Source of the DNA: Rhizobium sp. BK196
GTDB taxonomy: Bacteria; Pseudomonadota; Alphaproteobacteria; Rhizobiales; Rhizobiaceae
Length of the DNA: 64,000 nt
NCBI RefSeq assembly: GCF_014193255.1
Contig: NZ_JACHZB010000004.1
Span: 124,001 to 188,000, forward strand
Direction of reading: 5' to 3'
Each line of letters opens with the position of its first letter. Position 1 is the stretch's first letter. The position numbers and the translations under genes were made by a program. The notes below the pieces were generated by a model. That model saw only the letters and a list, made by a program, of their open reading frames with translations. It was not told the origin of the DNA and searched no databases. Below are positions 44,925-54,298 of the stretch, in pieces.

Positions 44925-45791
44925 TCAGCGGCTCGCTTCGCGCGGGTCGAAAAGGTCGCGCAGCCCGTCGCCCAGCATGTTGAAGCCGAAGACGGTGAGC
45001 GCGATGGCAAGGCCGGGCAGGATCGCCAACCACGGGGCCAGTGCAAGAAAGGTCTGGGCGTCTGCCAGCATGCGCCCCCAGGTCGGTGCCGGCGGCGCCA
45101 TGCCGAGACCGAGGAAGGAAAGGCCGGCTTCGGTCAGGATCGCAAGACCGAGTTGGATCGCCGCATGCACGATGATCTGGCTCACGATGTTCGGCAGCAC
45201 GTGGCGGACCGAGATCGTGAAACGGCTGTTGCCGATCGCCTGCGCTGCCAGAACATAATCGCGGCTCCACGCCTGCAAGGAGGTGGCGAGCGTCACGCGC
45301 GCAAAGACCGGTATCATGAAGACGGCGATAGCCGTGATGGCGGTAAAGCGCCCCGGCCCGAGAAATGCGCCAAGTATCATGGCGGAAAGGATGGGCGGCA
45401 GGGCGAAGATCACGTCGCAGGCGCGCATCAGCAGCGTTTCATAGGGGCCGCGGATGGCAGCCGCAGAAATCCCGGCAATGGAACCGAGCGTGCCGCCGAT
45501 GAAGACCGCGCTGACGGCGATCGACAGCGAATTCCAGCACCCGACCATCAGCATGGAGAGCACGTCGCGGCCGAACTGGTCCGTGCCGAGCAGGCCGAAG
45601 GCAAGCGGCGGCTGCAGCTTGTGAATGATCTGCATCTTGGCCGGCGGCAGCGGTGTCCAGAAGAGCGATAAAAGGGCAATGGCGGCCAAGGCACCGATGA
45701 CGACCGTACCGGTGATTAGTTTCTTTCGCCGGCTAAGCCTGAGGCTTCGGCGTCGCGTAAGGATGGCGGAAGAGACGATGGATGCCATCAT
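44925..45791 (-). CDS. Peptide/nickel-type ABC transporter permease (DppC-like)
   Basis: A 288-residue permease of the DppC type. It has an N-terminal helix (LITGTVVIGALAAIALLSLF), LGTDQFGRDVLSMLMVG after a short periplasmic part, and a BPD_transp_1 domain with the coupling motif AAQAIGNSRFTISVRHVLPN. Its start overlaps the stop of the DppB-like gene as ATGA. No ATP-binding protein gene is present in the cluster, so it must use an ATPase encoded elsewhere. Confidence 0.92.
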   Translation of the reverse strand: MMASIVSSAILTRRRSLRLSRRKKLITGTVVIGALAAIALLSLFWTPLPPAKMQIIHKLQPPLAFGLLGTDQFGRDVLSMLMVGCWNSLSIAVSAVFIGGTLGSIAGISAAAIRGPYETLLMRACDVIFALPPILSAMILGAFLGPGRFTAITAIAVFMIPVFARVTLATSLQAWSRDYVLAAQAIGNSRFTISVRHVLPNIVSQIIVHAAIQLGLAILTEAGLSFLGLGMAPPAPTWGRMLADAQTFLALAPWLAILPGLAIALTVFGFNMLGDGLRDLFDPREASR

Positions 45792-46735
45792 GCCGCCTTT
45801 CGCATGCGCGGGTCGATCACCAGATAGGAGAGATCGACGATGAAGTTCATGACGATGACGAGGGCCGCGAAGAACAGCACGACATCCTGCATCACGATGA
45901 TGTCACGCTGCGACAAGGCCTGAAAGGCAAGCCTGCCGAGCCCGGGCAGGTTGAAGACGTTTTCGACCAGAACCGCGCCAGCGACGAGAAAGGTGAATTG
46001 CAACCCGAGGATAGTCAGGATGGGTACCAGCGCATTCGGCACGATATGCCGCCAGAGTACGGTGCTGCGCGACAACCCCTTGGCGACGGCGGTACGCGCG
46101 AAATCCTCATGCATGGTGTCGAGCACCGCAGACCGAGCGACGCGCGTGAGAACGCCAGCCTGTGGCAGCGCCAGCGCCACGGCCGGCATCACCAGCGCCT
46201 GCAATGCCGGCAGAGGCCCGGCGTCCCATCCGGGAAAACCACCTGCCGGCATCAGACCGAGGGTTGTGGAAAACAGGATGATGAGCAGCAGCGCTACCCA
46301 GAAGGCCGGCACGGCGATGCTCACCTGCGAGAAGACGGTGGCGGTTGCATCCACGATACCGCCCCGGCGCGCTGCCGCGAGCACACCGAGCGGCAATGCG
46401 ATCAGCACTGAGAGCACGATGGCGATCAGCGCGAGCGGCAGCGTCACGGCTAGCCGCTCGACGATCAGCCCGACGACCGGGACGCCATAGGTGTAGGACT
46501 GTCCGAGATTGCCGGAGAAGACGCCGGCAAGCCATTGGCCGTAGCGCAGGATGAGCGGCTGGTCGAGACCGAGCTCATGCCGCAGCGCGGCCAGCGTTTC
46601 GGGACTGGCGGAAGTGCCGAGCATGATCGAAGCGGGATCGCCCGGCAGCAGATCCATGACGGCAAAGATCACTAGTGAGACGACAAGAAGGGTAATGACA
46701 AGGCCTGCAAGGCGGCGGGCAAGCAGTGCGATCAT
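45788..46735 (-). CDS. Peptide/nickel-type ABC transporter permease (DppB-like)
   Basis: A 315-residue permease of the DppB type, opening RRLAGLVITLLVVSLVIFAV and ending DLSYLVIDPRMRKAA. The BPD_transp_1 coupling segment is ARTAVAKGLSRSTVLWRHIV. It forms a heterodimer with the DppC-like product, translated through an ATGA overlap. It follows the binding-protein gene by 42 bases on the minus strand. Confidence 0.92.
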   Translation of the reverse strand: MIALLARRLAGLVITLLVVSLVIFAVMDLLPGDPASIMLGTSASPETLAALRHELGLDQPLILRYGQWLAGVFSGNLGQSYTYGVPVVGLIVERLAVTLPLALIAIVLSVLIALPLGVLAAARRGGIVDATATVFSQVSIAVPAFWVALLLIILFSTTLGLMPAGGFPGWDAGPLPALQALVMPAVALALPQAGVLTRVARSAVLDTMHEDFARTAVAKGLSRSTVLWRHIVPNALVPILTILGLQFTFLVAGAVLVENVFNLPGLGRLAFQALSQRDIIVMQDVVLFFAALVIVMNFIVDLSYLVIDPRMRKAA

Positions 46736-46777
46736 GTTCTGTGCATCACTCTGTCAGCCGTCGCCCGCATTGGATGT

Positions 46778-48307
46778 CTACTCGTCCCAGGAAACGTTGC
46801 TGAGAACGTTGGAGGGGATCGGCTCGTTTTCCCACAGTCCCTTCAGCTTCTTGTCCCAGATGCCGAGCTTAGGCATGACAAAGAGGTAGAGCGCCGGCAC
46901 GTCCTCGGCGAGGATCTTTTGGGCTTCGCCGTAGATCTTTGCCTGTTCTGCCGGATTGGCAGTTTCCTGCACCTTCTTCATCAGGTCGTTGAAGGCGGGG
47001 TTCTTGTAGTTGAAGTAATAAGGATCGCGCGAATAGATGTCGATGTCCATCGGCTCCGCGTGGGCGACGATCGTCATGTCGTAATCGCGGCCGGTCAGGA
47101 CGTCCTTCACCCATTTTGCCGGGAATTCCGTAGGCTCGATATTCATCGTCACGCCGATTTCGGCAAACATCGCCTGCATCACCTGCGCACTACGCGGCGC
47201 GTAAGCCATCTGCGGTGATTTGATCGTGAAGGTAAAGCCGTTGGGATAGCCAGCCTCTGTCAGCAGCGCCTTTGCCTTTTCGATATTGTAAGGCAGGACG
47301 CCGGTCATGTCCTGATAGCCGGGATCGTTCGGCGTATAGTGGCTGCCGATCGTCGTGCCGAGGCCGGACCAGGCGCCGTCGATCACCGTCTGACGGTCGA
47401 TCGCCATCATCAACGCCTGGCGTACGCGCTTGTCGTCGAACGGCTTGCGCGCATTGTTCATGCCGGCCACGACCTTGAGTTCGGTATTGCCGATCTTGGT
47501 CGCAAGACGCGCATCACCATCGAAGGAGCTCATCAGCTCCGGTGCGGCAAATTCCGGAAAGGCGTCGAGATCGCCGGATTTCAGTGCCGCGGCCTGTGCC
47601 TGCGGATCGTTGATGAAACGGAAGGTGACCTTGTCGAGCTTTGCCGCGCCATCCTTGTTCCAGTATTCGGCATTCTTCACCAGTTCCACATGGTCGCCCT
47701 TGGCCCAGGTGGAGAACTTGAACGGCCCGGTGCCGACAGGCGTCGTCTTGTCGTTATCGGCAGACTTCGGCCCGACCATGACGGAAGCAGGCCAGCCGAG
47801 CCAGTAGATCAGGCTGCCGGTCGGATTGGAAAGATGCAGCACCAGCGTTTCGGCATCCGGCGTGTCGATCGACGCGATCGACGCGAAGAAACGCTTCTGC
47901 GGATTGACGGAATCCTTGCCGCGGGCGCGGTCGAGGGCGAACTTGGCGGCAGCCGAATCAAAGACCTCGCCATCGTGGAATTTGACACCGGTCTGCAGTT
48001 TAAACGTATAGATCAGCCCATCGGGGGAAATCTCCCAGCTCTTGGCGAGCTGCGGCTGCACCTTGCCAGTCTCGTCGACGCTGACCAGCCCTTCGAAAAT
48101 GTTCTGCCAGGTCACCTGGCCGATCGCGACAGGAGCGGCAATCGTCGGGTCGAGTCCGGCAGGCTCGACGCTCATGCCCAGATTGAGTGTCGTTTTGGCG
48201 GCTTCGGCGGGCGTCAGCGCCAGCATCATGGTGCCGGCCGACAGCGCCACGCCTATGGAAAGACGTAATAAGAGACGCGCCGACGGCGCGAGCGAAACCT
48301 TGATCAT
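46778..48307 (-). CDS. Peptide ABC transporter substrate-binding protein (family 5)
   Basis: A 509-residue periplasmic receptor. The signal peptide LLLRLSIGVALSAGTMMLAL ends near TPAEA/AKTTL. The SBP_bac_5 domain contains LNLGMSVEPAGLDPTIAAPV, FKLQTGVKFHDGEVFDS, TPVGTGPFKFSTWAKGD and FDDKRVRQALMMAIDR. ATG 48307 begins the signal region; the frame opens further upstream to 48382 without support. It is the first transporter gene after the LysR regulator, with two inverted repeats between them. Confidence 0.93.
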   Translation of the reverse strand: MIKVSLAPSARLLLRLSIGVALSAGTMMLALTPAEAAKTTLNLGMSVEPAGLDPTIAAPVAIGQVTWQNIFEGLVSVDETGKVQPQLAKSWEISPDGLIYTFKLQTGVKFHDGEVFDSAAAKFALDRARGKDSVNPQKRFFASIASIDTPDAETLVLHLSNPTGSLIYWLGWPASVMVGPKSADNDKTTPVGTGPFKFSTWAKGDHVELVKNAEYWNKDGAAKLDKVTFRFINDPQAQAAALKSGDLDAFPEFAAPELMSSFDGDARLATKIGNTELKVVAGMNNARKPFDDKRVRQALMMAIDRQTVIDGAWSGLGTTIGSHYTPNDPGYQDMTGVLPYNIEKAKALLTEAGYPNGFTFTIKSPQMAYAPRSAQVMQAMFAEIGVTMNIEPTEFPAKWVKDVLTGRDYDMTIVAHAEPMDIDIYSRDPYYFNYKNPAFNDLMKKVQETANPAEQAKIYGEAQKILAEDVPALYLFVMPKLGIWDKKLKGLWENEPIPSNVLSNVSWDE

Positions 48308-48377
48308 CCTGTTCCCCTGTCTGGTTCCGCAGCTGGGCGGATCCTTTTTGCGAATAGAGTGACACCACGCCAGTGCA

Positions 48378-48424
48378 CACACAATGACGATTTTGTGTGC
48401 TCGGTGTAGCCGAAAAAGCTACAC
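48378..48424. promoter_or_regulatory. Two inverted repeats between LysR and binding-protein genes
   Basis: CACACAA-N8-TTGTGTG (48378-48399) and GTGTAGC-N7-GCTACAC (48404-48424) are both perfect 7-bp dyads. They lie 70-117 bp before the binding-protein start and just after the LysR stop. They are good candidates for LysR-protein binding; the second could also be a weak LysR terminator. Confidence 0.5.
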
Positions 48425-48453
48425 AGCAATTTATGACCTAATGCAAGTGGACC

Positions 48454-49374
48454 TTACTCTCTGCGGTCTGCCTTGCGGTCCGATCGCTCGCGCATGAAGC
48501 GCTCGATGAAATCGAGAAGCTTCGTTGCGGCAAAGGAAAGCTGCCGATCGGGCGCCACGCAGAGATCAACATGGGTGCGGATGCTGGTCTTGCCGGCAAG
48601 GGGAATGGCGCGGAGCTGCCCGGCCTCGATCTCGCGGCGAACGGTGAGCGCCGGCAGCAGCGTTACCGCTGCGTCGCTCAACACCAGTTCCTTGAGCATC
48701 TCCAGCGAACTTGTCTCAAAAACCGGATCGAAGCTCAGCCCTTCCTTTTCGAACAGCGCGTCGAAGGCCTGGCGAAAGCCGAAGGATTGATCGGGCAGAG
48801 CCAGCGCGTAATCGGCCAATTCCTTCACGGGAATATCCGGACGTGTCGCTGCTGGGTGGCTCGGCGAGGTGATGAGGTCATAGGCGATCTCCGAACGCAG
48901 CCGCACCTTGGTGCCGGACATCGGCGGTGCAAACAGGGTCACCGCAATATCGGCTTCTGCGCTGTTGACGGCTTCGATTGCCGCCCGGGCGCTGGTAATC
49001 GTCACGGTAAAGCGGAGCTTGGGATATTTCAGGCTGAATTCGGCCAGCGCAGGCGCAAGCAGATTGGCAACGGTCGCGCCGTTTGCGTAGATGTTGACAC
49101 GGCCGCGCTGCAAGCCCTTCAGGTCCTCAATCAGCTGCTGCACATGGTCGAGCTCACGCAGCGTCCGGCCTGCGCGTGCTGCCAAGAGCTCGCCGGCAGC
49201 CGTCAGCTTCACACCGCGGGCGCTGCGTTCGACCAGGGGTGCGCCGAAATGGTATTCAAGGTTCTCGATCTGCCGGCTGATCGCCGTCGGTGCGACATTC
49301 AGGTTTTCAGCCGCCTGGCGCATGGAGTTGGTTCGCACCAGTTCGTCGAAATACACCAGCGCCCGAATCTGCAT
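48454..49374 (-). CDS. LysR-family transcriptional regulator
   Basis: A 306-residue LysR regulator. The N-terminal helix-turn-helix is MRQAAENLNVAPTAISRQIE within residues 18-37, followed by the linker helix and a periplasmic-binding-like effector domain (GRVNIYANGATVANLLAPAL onward). It is sandwiched between a P1-family peptidase gene and the transporter/amidase genes on the same strand, so it probably controls the cluster in response to the imported substrate. The dyads downstream at 48378-48424 are plausible targets. Confidence 0.92.
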   Translation of the reverse strand: MQIRALVYFDELVRTNSMRQAAENLNVAPTAISRQIENLEYHFGAPLVERSARGVKLTAAGELLAARAGRTLRELDHVQQLIEDLKGLQRGRVNIYANGATVANLLAPALAEFSLKYPKLRFTVTITSARAAIEAVNSAEADIAVTLFAPPMSGTKVRLRSEIAYDLITSPSHPAATRPDIPVKELADYALALPDQSFGFRQAFDALFEKEGLSFDPVFETSSLEMLKELVLSDAAVTLLPALTVRREIEAGQLRAIPLAGKTSIRTHVDLCVAPDRQLSFAATKLLDFIERFMRERSDRKADRRE

Positions 49375-49420
49375 TCACCCGTTCTCCGCCATCAGGCAAT
49401 CTTCGGAATAGTCTAAGCAA

Positions 49421-50416
49421 TCAGCGTCCGGCCGCATAGCGGTCGCGCCATGCCATAAGCGCACCCGGCACCGGAAGCGCCGTCGCCTCGTAGACGCCGC
49501 GCGCGATTGCCCGCGCCATGACGATCCCGGCGAGATGGCACAATTCCATCAGGCTTGCCATGTCGTTGCGCTTGTGTTTGCCGGTGGACGCCGCAAAAAT
49601 CGTATCGCCGTCGAGCGGCAGGTGGGCAGGCAGCACCGCCCGCGCCAGCCCGTCGTGAGCGGAGATGGAAAGCCGGTGCGCCTCCGCCTTGATCAGCGAC
49701 GCGTCGGTGACGATGGCGCCGATCGTGGTGGCCGTCGTCTTCACGCCCTTCAGCCGCAGGCTGTGGTCCATCAGGCTGGGCAGGCCGAGCCCGCCGAATT
49801 CTGCATTCTGCTCGAACGGTGCGGCCCAAAAATGGGGGCCTTCGCCAATTGTCACAGAGCCGACGGCGTTGACGGCGACGATGGCCGCGATGCGGTGCCC
49901 GGCGCTGCTGACGGCACTGGCCGAGCCGAGCCCGCCTTTGAAGGTTGCGGTCGTCGCGCCGGTGCCGGCTCCGATCGTACCGAGACCGAAAGCACCCTTG
50001 CGGGCAGCCCTGACGGCTTCATATCCCATCTCGCGATAAGGTGAATGCACGCCCCAATCTTTGTCGCCGCCATTCAGCAGGTCCATCAGGATCGCCTCTG
50101 GTACGATCGGGATCCGCACCGGGCCGACTTGGAATCCGCGTCCCATCTCCCGCAATCCGGCTTGCACGCCGCCTGCCGCGTCGAGACCGAAGGCCGATCC
50201 GCCTGACAGCACGAAGGCGTCGACGGCATCGACGACCATCGAGGGGTCGAGCAACGCTGTATCGCGCCCGCCCGGCGCACCGCCGAGCACGCTGCCGGAG
50301 GCGACTGCCGCTTCATCGAAAACGATGGCGGTGACGCCGGAACCAAGCGAGAGATCGGTTACATGGCCGACGGAGACGCCTTCGATATCGGTAAGGAGAT
50401 TGAGAAGATCGGACAA
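49421..50416 (-). CDS. P1-family (DmpA/L-aminopeptidase) peptidase
   Basis: A 331-residue N-terminal-nucleophile-type peptidase related to DmpA and beta-peptidyl aminopeptidases. Family features: LLTDIEGVSVGHVTD at the start, GGAPGGRDTALLDP, LSGGSAFGLDAAGGVQAGL and, before the autocleavage region, GTIGAGTGATTATFKGGLGS. TTG 50416 puts the start just before the conserved LLTDIEGV; an upstream TTG at 50461 would add 15 residues. It heads the cluster with LysR, peptide permeases and amidase, suggesting processing of unusual peptides or amides. Confidence 0.88.
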   Translation of the reverse strand: MSDLLNLLTDIEGVSVGHVTDLSLGSGVTAIVFDEAAVASGSVLGGAPGGRDTALLDPSMVVDAVDAFVLSGGSAFGLDAAGGVQAGLREMGRGFQVGPVRIPIVPEAILMDLLNGGDKDWGVHSPYREMGYEAVRAARKGAFGLGTIGAGTGATTATFKGGLGSASAVSSAGHRIAAIVAVNAVGSVTIGEGPHFWAAPFEQNAEFGGLGLPSLMDHSLRLKGVKTTATTIGAIVTDASLIKAEAHRLSISAHDGLARAVLPAHLPLDGDTIFAASTGKHKRNDMASLMELCHLAGIVMARAIARGVYEATALPVPGALMAWRDRYAAGR

Positions 50417-50469
50417 GCACGGGTTCCAGTCGTGAAGAGTGGCGTGCCGATAGGAAGTCAAATAGCTTC

Positions 50470-50504
50470 AAAAAACAAGACCGGCCCGTTTTGCCGGGCC
50501 GGTC
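50470..50504 (-). terminator. Rho-independent terminator of small gene
   Basis: GACCGGCCCG and CGGGCCGGTC are perfect 10-bp arms (50479-50488 and 50495-50504) with a 6-base loop. On the minus strand they are followed by TTGTTTTTTG, so termination is for the 64-residue gene at 50541. Confidence 0.85.
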
Positions 50505-50540
50505 GAAAATCCTCGGGTCGAACCAAAACCGCGTTCCGCC

Positions 50541-50735
50541 TCAGGCATGAAGCGGCTTCGGGTGGCGACGGGTCATAAGATCGTGAATGGCAAGCTTCAC
50601 CTCGGCGGGTGAACTGAAATGCTGCTCGTCGAGATCATGGACATGGAATTTGACGGCGATGAACTTCAGCCGATCTTCATCAGGAATGACGATCCCGACA
50701 GGGACGCCTGCATATTCGATAACTTCTTTTTTCAT
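50541..50735 (-). CDS. Small protein of unknown function
   Basis: A 64-residue protein starting MKKEVIEYAGVPVGIVIPDE, with a His-rich middle (VKFHVHDLDEQHF). A GGCAGGAG ribosome site precedes ATG 50735, and a strong terminator follows, so it is probably a real single-gene unit. No family is recognised with confidence. Confidence 0.7.
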   Translation of the reverse strand: MKKEVIEYAGVPVGIVIPDEDRLKFIAVKFHVHDLDEQHFSSPAEVKLAIHDLMTRRHPKPLHA

Positions 50736-51258
50736 ACATAGAACTCCTGCCGCGCGGATGCGCAGGCTATGGCGAATTGACTTGTCTGGTACCGTTGAAA
50801 GGAAGGACGAATGTCACATTCGACAGTTCGGGCGGGAGAGGGCGCCCGGACGGTCATTGCCAAGCACAGATCGCCCAAGGACTTTGGCGAGAATTTCGAT
50901 ATCAATCATGTCTCGATCCTTATGTTGGCGTTGCACTTGCATTGATCCCGGCAGAACCCGGGACCGGTTAAGGAGCATCTCTATAATCTACAAACTTAGT
51001 AGAAAATAGTCGATGACCTGTAAGAAACATATTCCGAAACGTGTCAAAATCTCGGCGATCCGGAAAATTTCATTCCATCACATTTGCGTTTGCAGAAAGA
51101 ATTCTATCACGCCTTCGTGCAATCCATGTGACGGTTCGAGATGCTCTCGTCATCGCCGAGGCAGACATAGGAAGTTCATTTGATTCCGGCAATGGGCACT
51201 TCGCTAAAAATCGAAAAGCCTCGAAAAGACCGAATTGGTTAACGGCGAAAACCGCCAT
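50736..51258. other. Long intergenic region without recognised gene
   Basis: About 520 bases. Open frames on both strands are short, lack good ribosome sites and have no recognisable motif. No strong hairpin or tandem repeat was seen. It holds the promoter for the 64-residue gene at its left end; a small RNA cannot be excluded by eye. Confidence 0.45.
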
Positions 51259-54186
51259 CTACCAGCCTTCGCGCAACACCTTTTCCAGCATGTCGACGAA
51301 GAAATCAGCACTTTGTTCGCTCAGGCAGAGCGGTGGCTTGATCTTCAGCACATTCAGGTGATCGCCCGTCGGCTGCATGATGACACCGAGTTCTAAGAGC
51401 CGGTCGCAGATCGCCGCCGTCTCTTCGGTCGCCGGCTCCAGCGTCACTCTGTCGCGCACGAATTCGAGGCCGAGATAAAGCCCCATGCCATGCACGGCGC
51501 CGACAATCGGGTAGCTGTCGATCAGTGCCGCCAGCCGCGCCTTCAAATGGTCGCCCACCTCCCGGGCATTGTCCTGCAAACGCTCCTCGGCCATGACGTC
51601 GAGAACCGTCATGCCGGCTACGCAACTGACCGGGCTGCCGCCGGCCGAGGAGAAGAAATAACCCTCCTTCTCCAGCGACGCGGCGATCTCCTTCGTGGTG
51701 ATGACGGCGCCGAGCGGGTGGCCATCGCCCATTCCCTTGGCGATGGTGATGATATCGGGCACGACGCCTTGCTGCTCGAAGCCCCAGAAATAATGGCCGA
51801 GCCGCCCGTAGCCGACTTGCACCTCGTCGGCAATGCAGAGGCCGCCGCGCTCCCGCACCTGCCGGTAGACCTCCGTCAGATAGCCGTCGGGCAGCGGAAT
51901 ACCGCCGGCATTGCCATAGACCGATTCGGCGATGAAGCCAGCGAGCCCCTCTCCCTTGGCATCGATGGCCTCCAGCACCGGCATCACGCTGCCGAGGTAG
52001 TCCGCAGTCGATTCCGGCCCGCGGAACTGGCCGCGATAGGTGTTGGGGGAAACGACGGCATGAACCCAGTCCGGCCGTGTCGTCAACGCCTGCGGATTGT
52101 CGGCGATCGAAGTGGAGACCGCGTCGCTTGCCACCGACCAGCCGTGATAGCCCTCCAGCAGGCAGAGCATGTTACGCCTGCCGCTATGCGCCCAGGCAAG
52201 CCGCAGCGCCAGATCGTTGGCTTCCGAGCCGCTGTTGACGAGGAACACGGCATCCAGGCCGTCGGGCGCCAGAGACGCGAGGCTCTCTGAAAATTCGGCG
52301 ACGGCGGCATAGTGGAAGCGGGAATTCGTATTCAGCATCAGCCATTGCTGACCGATCGCTTCGGCTATGCGCGGATGGCCATGGCCGAGGATCGTGACAT
52401 TGTTGACCATGTCGAGATAAGTACGCGCCTCGACATCGAAGAGATGCTCTTTCCAGCCGCGCTCGATCTGCGGCGGGCGCTCGTAGTAATTCTTCTGCGG
52501 ACTGGCAAAATGCGCCTGCCGCAGCTTGAGAAGCGCTGCCGTTTCAGGTTTTGGTGCATCGGCATCCGGCCCGAGGAGCATTGAAGGCGAGGGGCAGAGC
52601 GCGGACCACGCTCCGGCTTGCTGCGGCGTCGCAAAGAGCGGCGGCTCGAAGCCGGCGATGCTGCAAAGCTGCAGGCGCAACCCGCCGAGTGAGGACGTCT
52701 CGCCGGAAACCGTGCCAAGCAGCTGACCGGCATCGACCTCGCTGCCATCAGCGACGGAAAGTTCGATACCGTCGATATGCAGCTTTATATCGGCGCCTGT
52801 GAGAACCAGATGCTGGTCGTACCAGGTGATACGGCCGGCAAAGGGTGCTGCAACGATGCTGCCCGCTGCAAGGCAGATATCCGTGTGCAAGGCATAGGTC
52901 GCCTGGGCTTTTGCATGGTGCAGGCCGGCGCGGGACAGGCGATATTCGCCGTAACGCGTCGCCGCAGCCCCCGTTTCCGCCGCCGCGCGGGCAAGAAGCC
53001 GCCAGTCCATATCGGTCGCCAGCCAGTTTCCATCGGAAAAATGCGGGCTGCGCACCCCGAGATCGACATAGGCAACGGATGCAGGATCGATTTCCGGCAG
53101 GAGCGGCTGCCAGTCCGTCGTATCGATACCGGCAATATCGATACCCGCCGCTTTCAGGATGGCCGCTTCCATCAGTTCGAACGGCACGGATATCGCCGTA
53201 TCGAAGATTCGCCGGTCACCCTCCAGGTTTCCTCGGACATAGTCATTGTCAGGATCGATCGCGATCTGCTGCTCACCGCTGGCGACGAGGATCACCGCGC
53301 GCGCCACGATAAGCGGCCAGAGTGCCTTCAGCTCGTCCTCGATCAGCGGATAAATCTCGTGATAGGCCTTTACCGCCGGCAGGATGTAAAAGGGATCGCC
53401 ATCTGCCTGACGCAGCAGAGAGGCACAGGTCACGGCAAGGTCGCCGACCAGCCAGCCGCGGATGATGTCGCCGAAATCGATCACTCCGTCGGGAACAGGC
53501 CGCCCGTGCGCATCAGGACGGCTGACGACATTGTCGCCCGTTACGTCATGATGAACCGCCTGCAGTCTCAGCGACGGCGCAAGCGGCTGAATCCGGCGCA
53601 CGGCCATGACCATCGTCTTGGCGATCCTGTCGCGCGCGGCGCTGTCGGTAATGGAGGAAAGCAGTTGCACGGCCACAGGTCCGGCGCGGCGCAGGTCCCA
53701 TTGCAGGCTGCGATCGAGACCGGGATGGGTAAAATCGGCGAGCGCCTCGGCCAGCCGCGCGCAAAGCGCGCCGAGCGCTGCGATCGAAGTCGGCGCCAGA
53801 TAGGTGCGGTGCGTCAGGCCTTCGCCTTCGAGATATTCCAGCAAACGGACCTGATAATCCTGCTCCCGCACGTTGACGGAAACGATCTCCTGCCCCTCGG
53901 TGGATGTCATGACGTTTGGAACACGCGGCGCACTCGCCTTGGCGCGCAAATGATGGATCGCCGCATTCTGCGCGTTGAGTTCCTCGGTCTCGTAGGCGGC
54001 ATGGCAGATCTTCAGCACATAGCGGCCGTCTTCCGTGTCGAGCCGGTAGTTGCGGTCCTGCTGGCTGCCGAGCTCGGACAGCGAGCCGGAAAGCCCGTAA
54101 TGGGAAAGGAGAATATCAGCGGCTTCGGACGCCGTCACATCGGGGCGCGGCAGCGCCATGCGGTCCACAAGCGCTTCCTCGGACAT
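51259..54186 (-). CDS. Fusion protein: APH-type kinase, M23-like domain, class III aminotransferase
   Basis: A 975-residue three-part protein. Residues about 10-340 are an aminoglycoside-phosphotransferase-like kinase with VHHDVTGDNVV (catalytic loop) and GVIDFGDIIRG (metal Asp). Residues about 430-510 resemble an M23/LytM fold (LHTDICLAAGSIVAAPFAGR), but the usual HxH zinc pair is replaced by LRLQL, so it is probably non-catalytic. Residues about 560-975 are a class III PLP aminotransferase with CIADEVQVGYGRLG and the PLP Lys in TIAKGMGDGHPLGAV. Kinase plus aminotransferase-fold lyase recalls hydroxylysine or phosphoethanolamine catabolism; the substrate here is unknown. No partner gene is adjacent. 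Confidence 0.9.
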   Translation of the reverse strand: MSEEALVDRMALPRPDVTASEAADILLSHYGLSGSLSELGSQQDRNYRLDTEDGRYVLKICHAAYETEELNAQNAAIHHLRAKASAPRVPNVMTSTEGQEIVSVNVREQDYQVRLLEYLEGEGLTHRTYLAPTSIAALGALCARLAEALADFTHPGLDRSLQWDLRRAGPVAVQLLSSITDSAARDRIAKTMVMAVRRIQPLAPSLRLQAVHHDVTGDNVVSRPDAHGRPVPDGVIDFGDIIRGWLVGDLAVTCASLLRQADGDPFYILPAVKAYHEIYPLIEDELKALWPLIVARAVILVASGEQQIAIDPDNDYVRGNLEGDRRIFDTAISVPFELMEAAILKAAGIDIAGIDTTDWQPLLPEIDPASVAYVDLGVRSPHFSDGNWLATDMDWRLLARAAAETGAAATRYGEYRLSRAGLHHAKAQATYALHTDICLAAGSIVAAPFAGRITWYDQHLVLTGADIKLHIDGIELSVADGSEVDAGQLLGTVSGETSSLGGLRLQLCSIAGFEPPLFATPQQAGAWSALCPSPSMLLGPDADAPKPETAALLKLRQAHFASPQKNYYERPPQIERGWKEHLFDVEARTYLDMVNNVTILGHGHPRIAEAIGQQWLMLNTNSRFHYAAVAEFSESLASLAPDGLDAVFLVNSGSEANDLALRLAWAHSGRRNMLCLLEGYHGWSVASDAVSTSIADNPQALTTRPDWVHAVVSPNTYRGQFRGPESTADYLGSVMPVLEAIDAKGEGLAGFIAESVYGNAGGIPLPDGYLTEVYRQVRERGGLCIADEVQVGYGRLGHYFWGFEQQGVVPDIITIAKGMGDGHPLGAVITTKEIAASLEKEGYFFSSAGGSPVSCVAGMTVLDVMAEERLQDNAREVGDHLKARLAALIDSYPIVGAVHGMGLYLGLEFVRDRVTLEPATEETAAICDRLLELGVIMQPTGDHLNVLKIKPPLCLSEQSADFFVDMLEKVLREGW

Positions 54187-54298
54187 GGCACCCCCCGCGG
54201 CATGATTCGACTACCTAACAAAAAGATAATCAAGCACTTGCCGACAGGCAACGGAAGATTGCGGCTGCCAGGAGTTTGGTTGGAGGCAGATTGCCTGT

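Noticed and set aside
50777..51361. Short plus-strand open frames in the gap before the fusion-protein gene
   Set aside because: No ribosome sites, no motifs, and one of them runs into the end of the aminotransferase gene.
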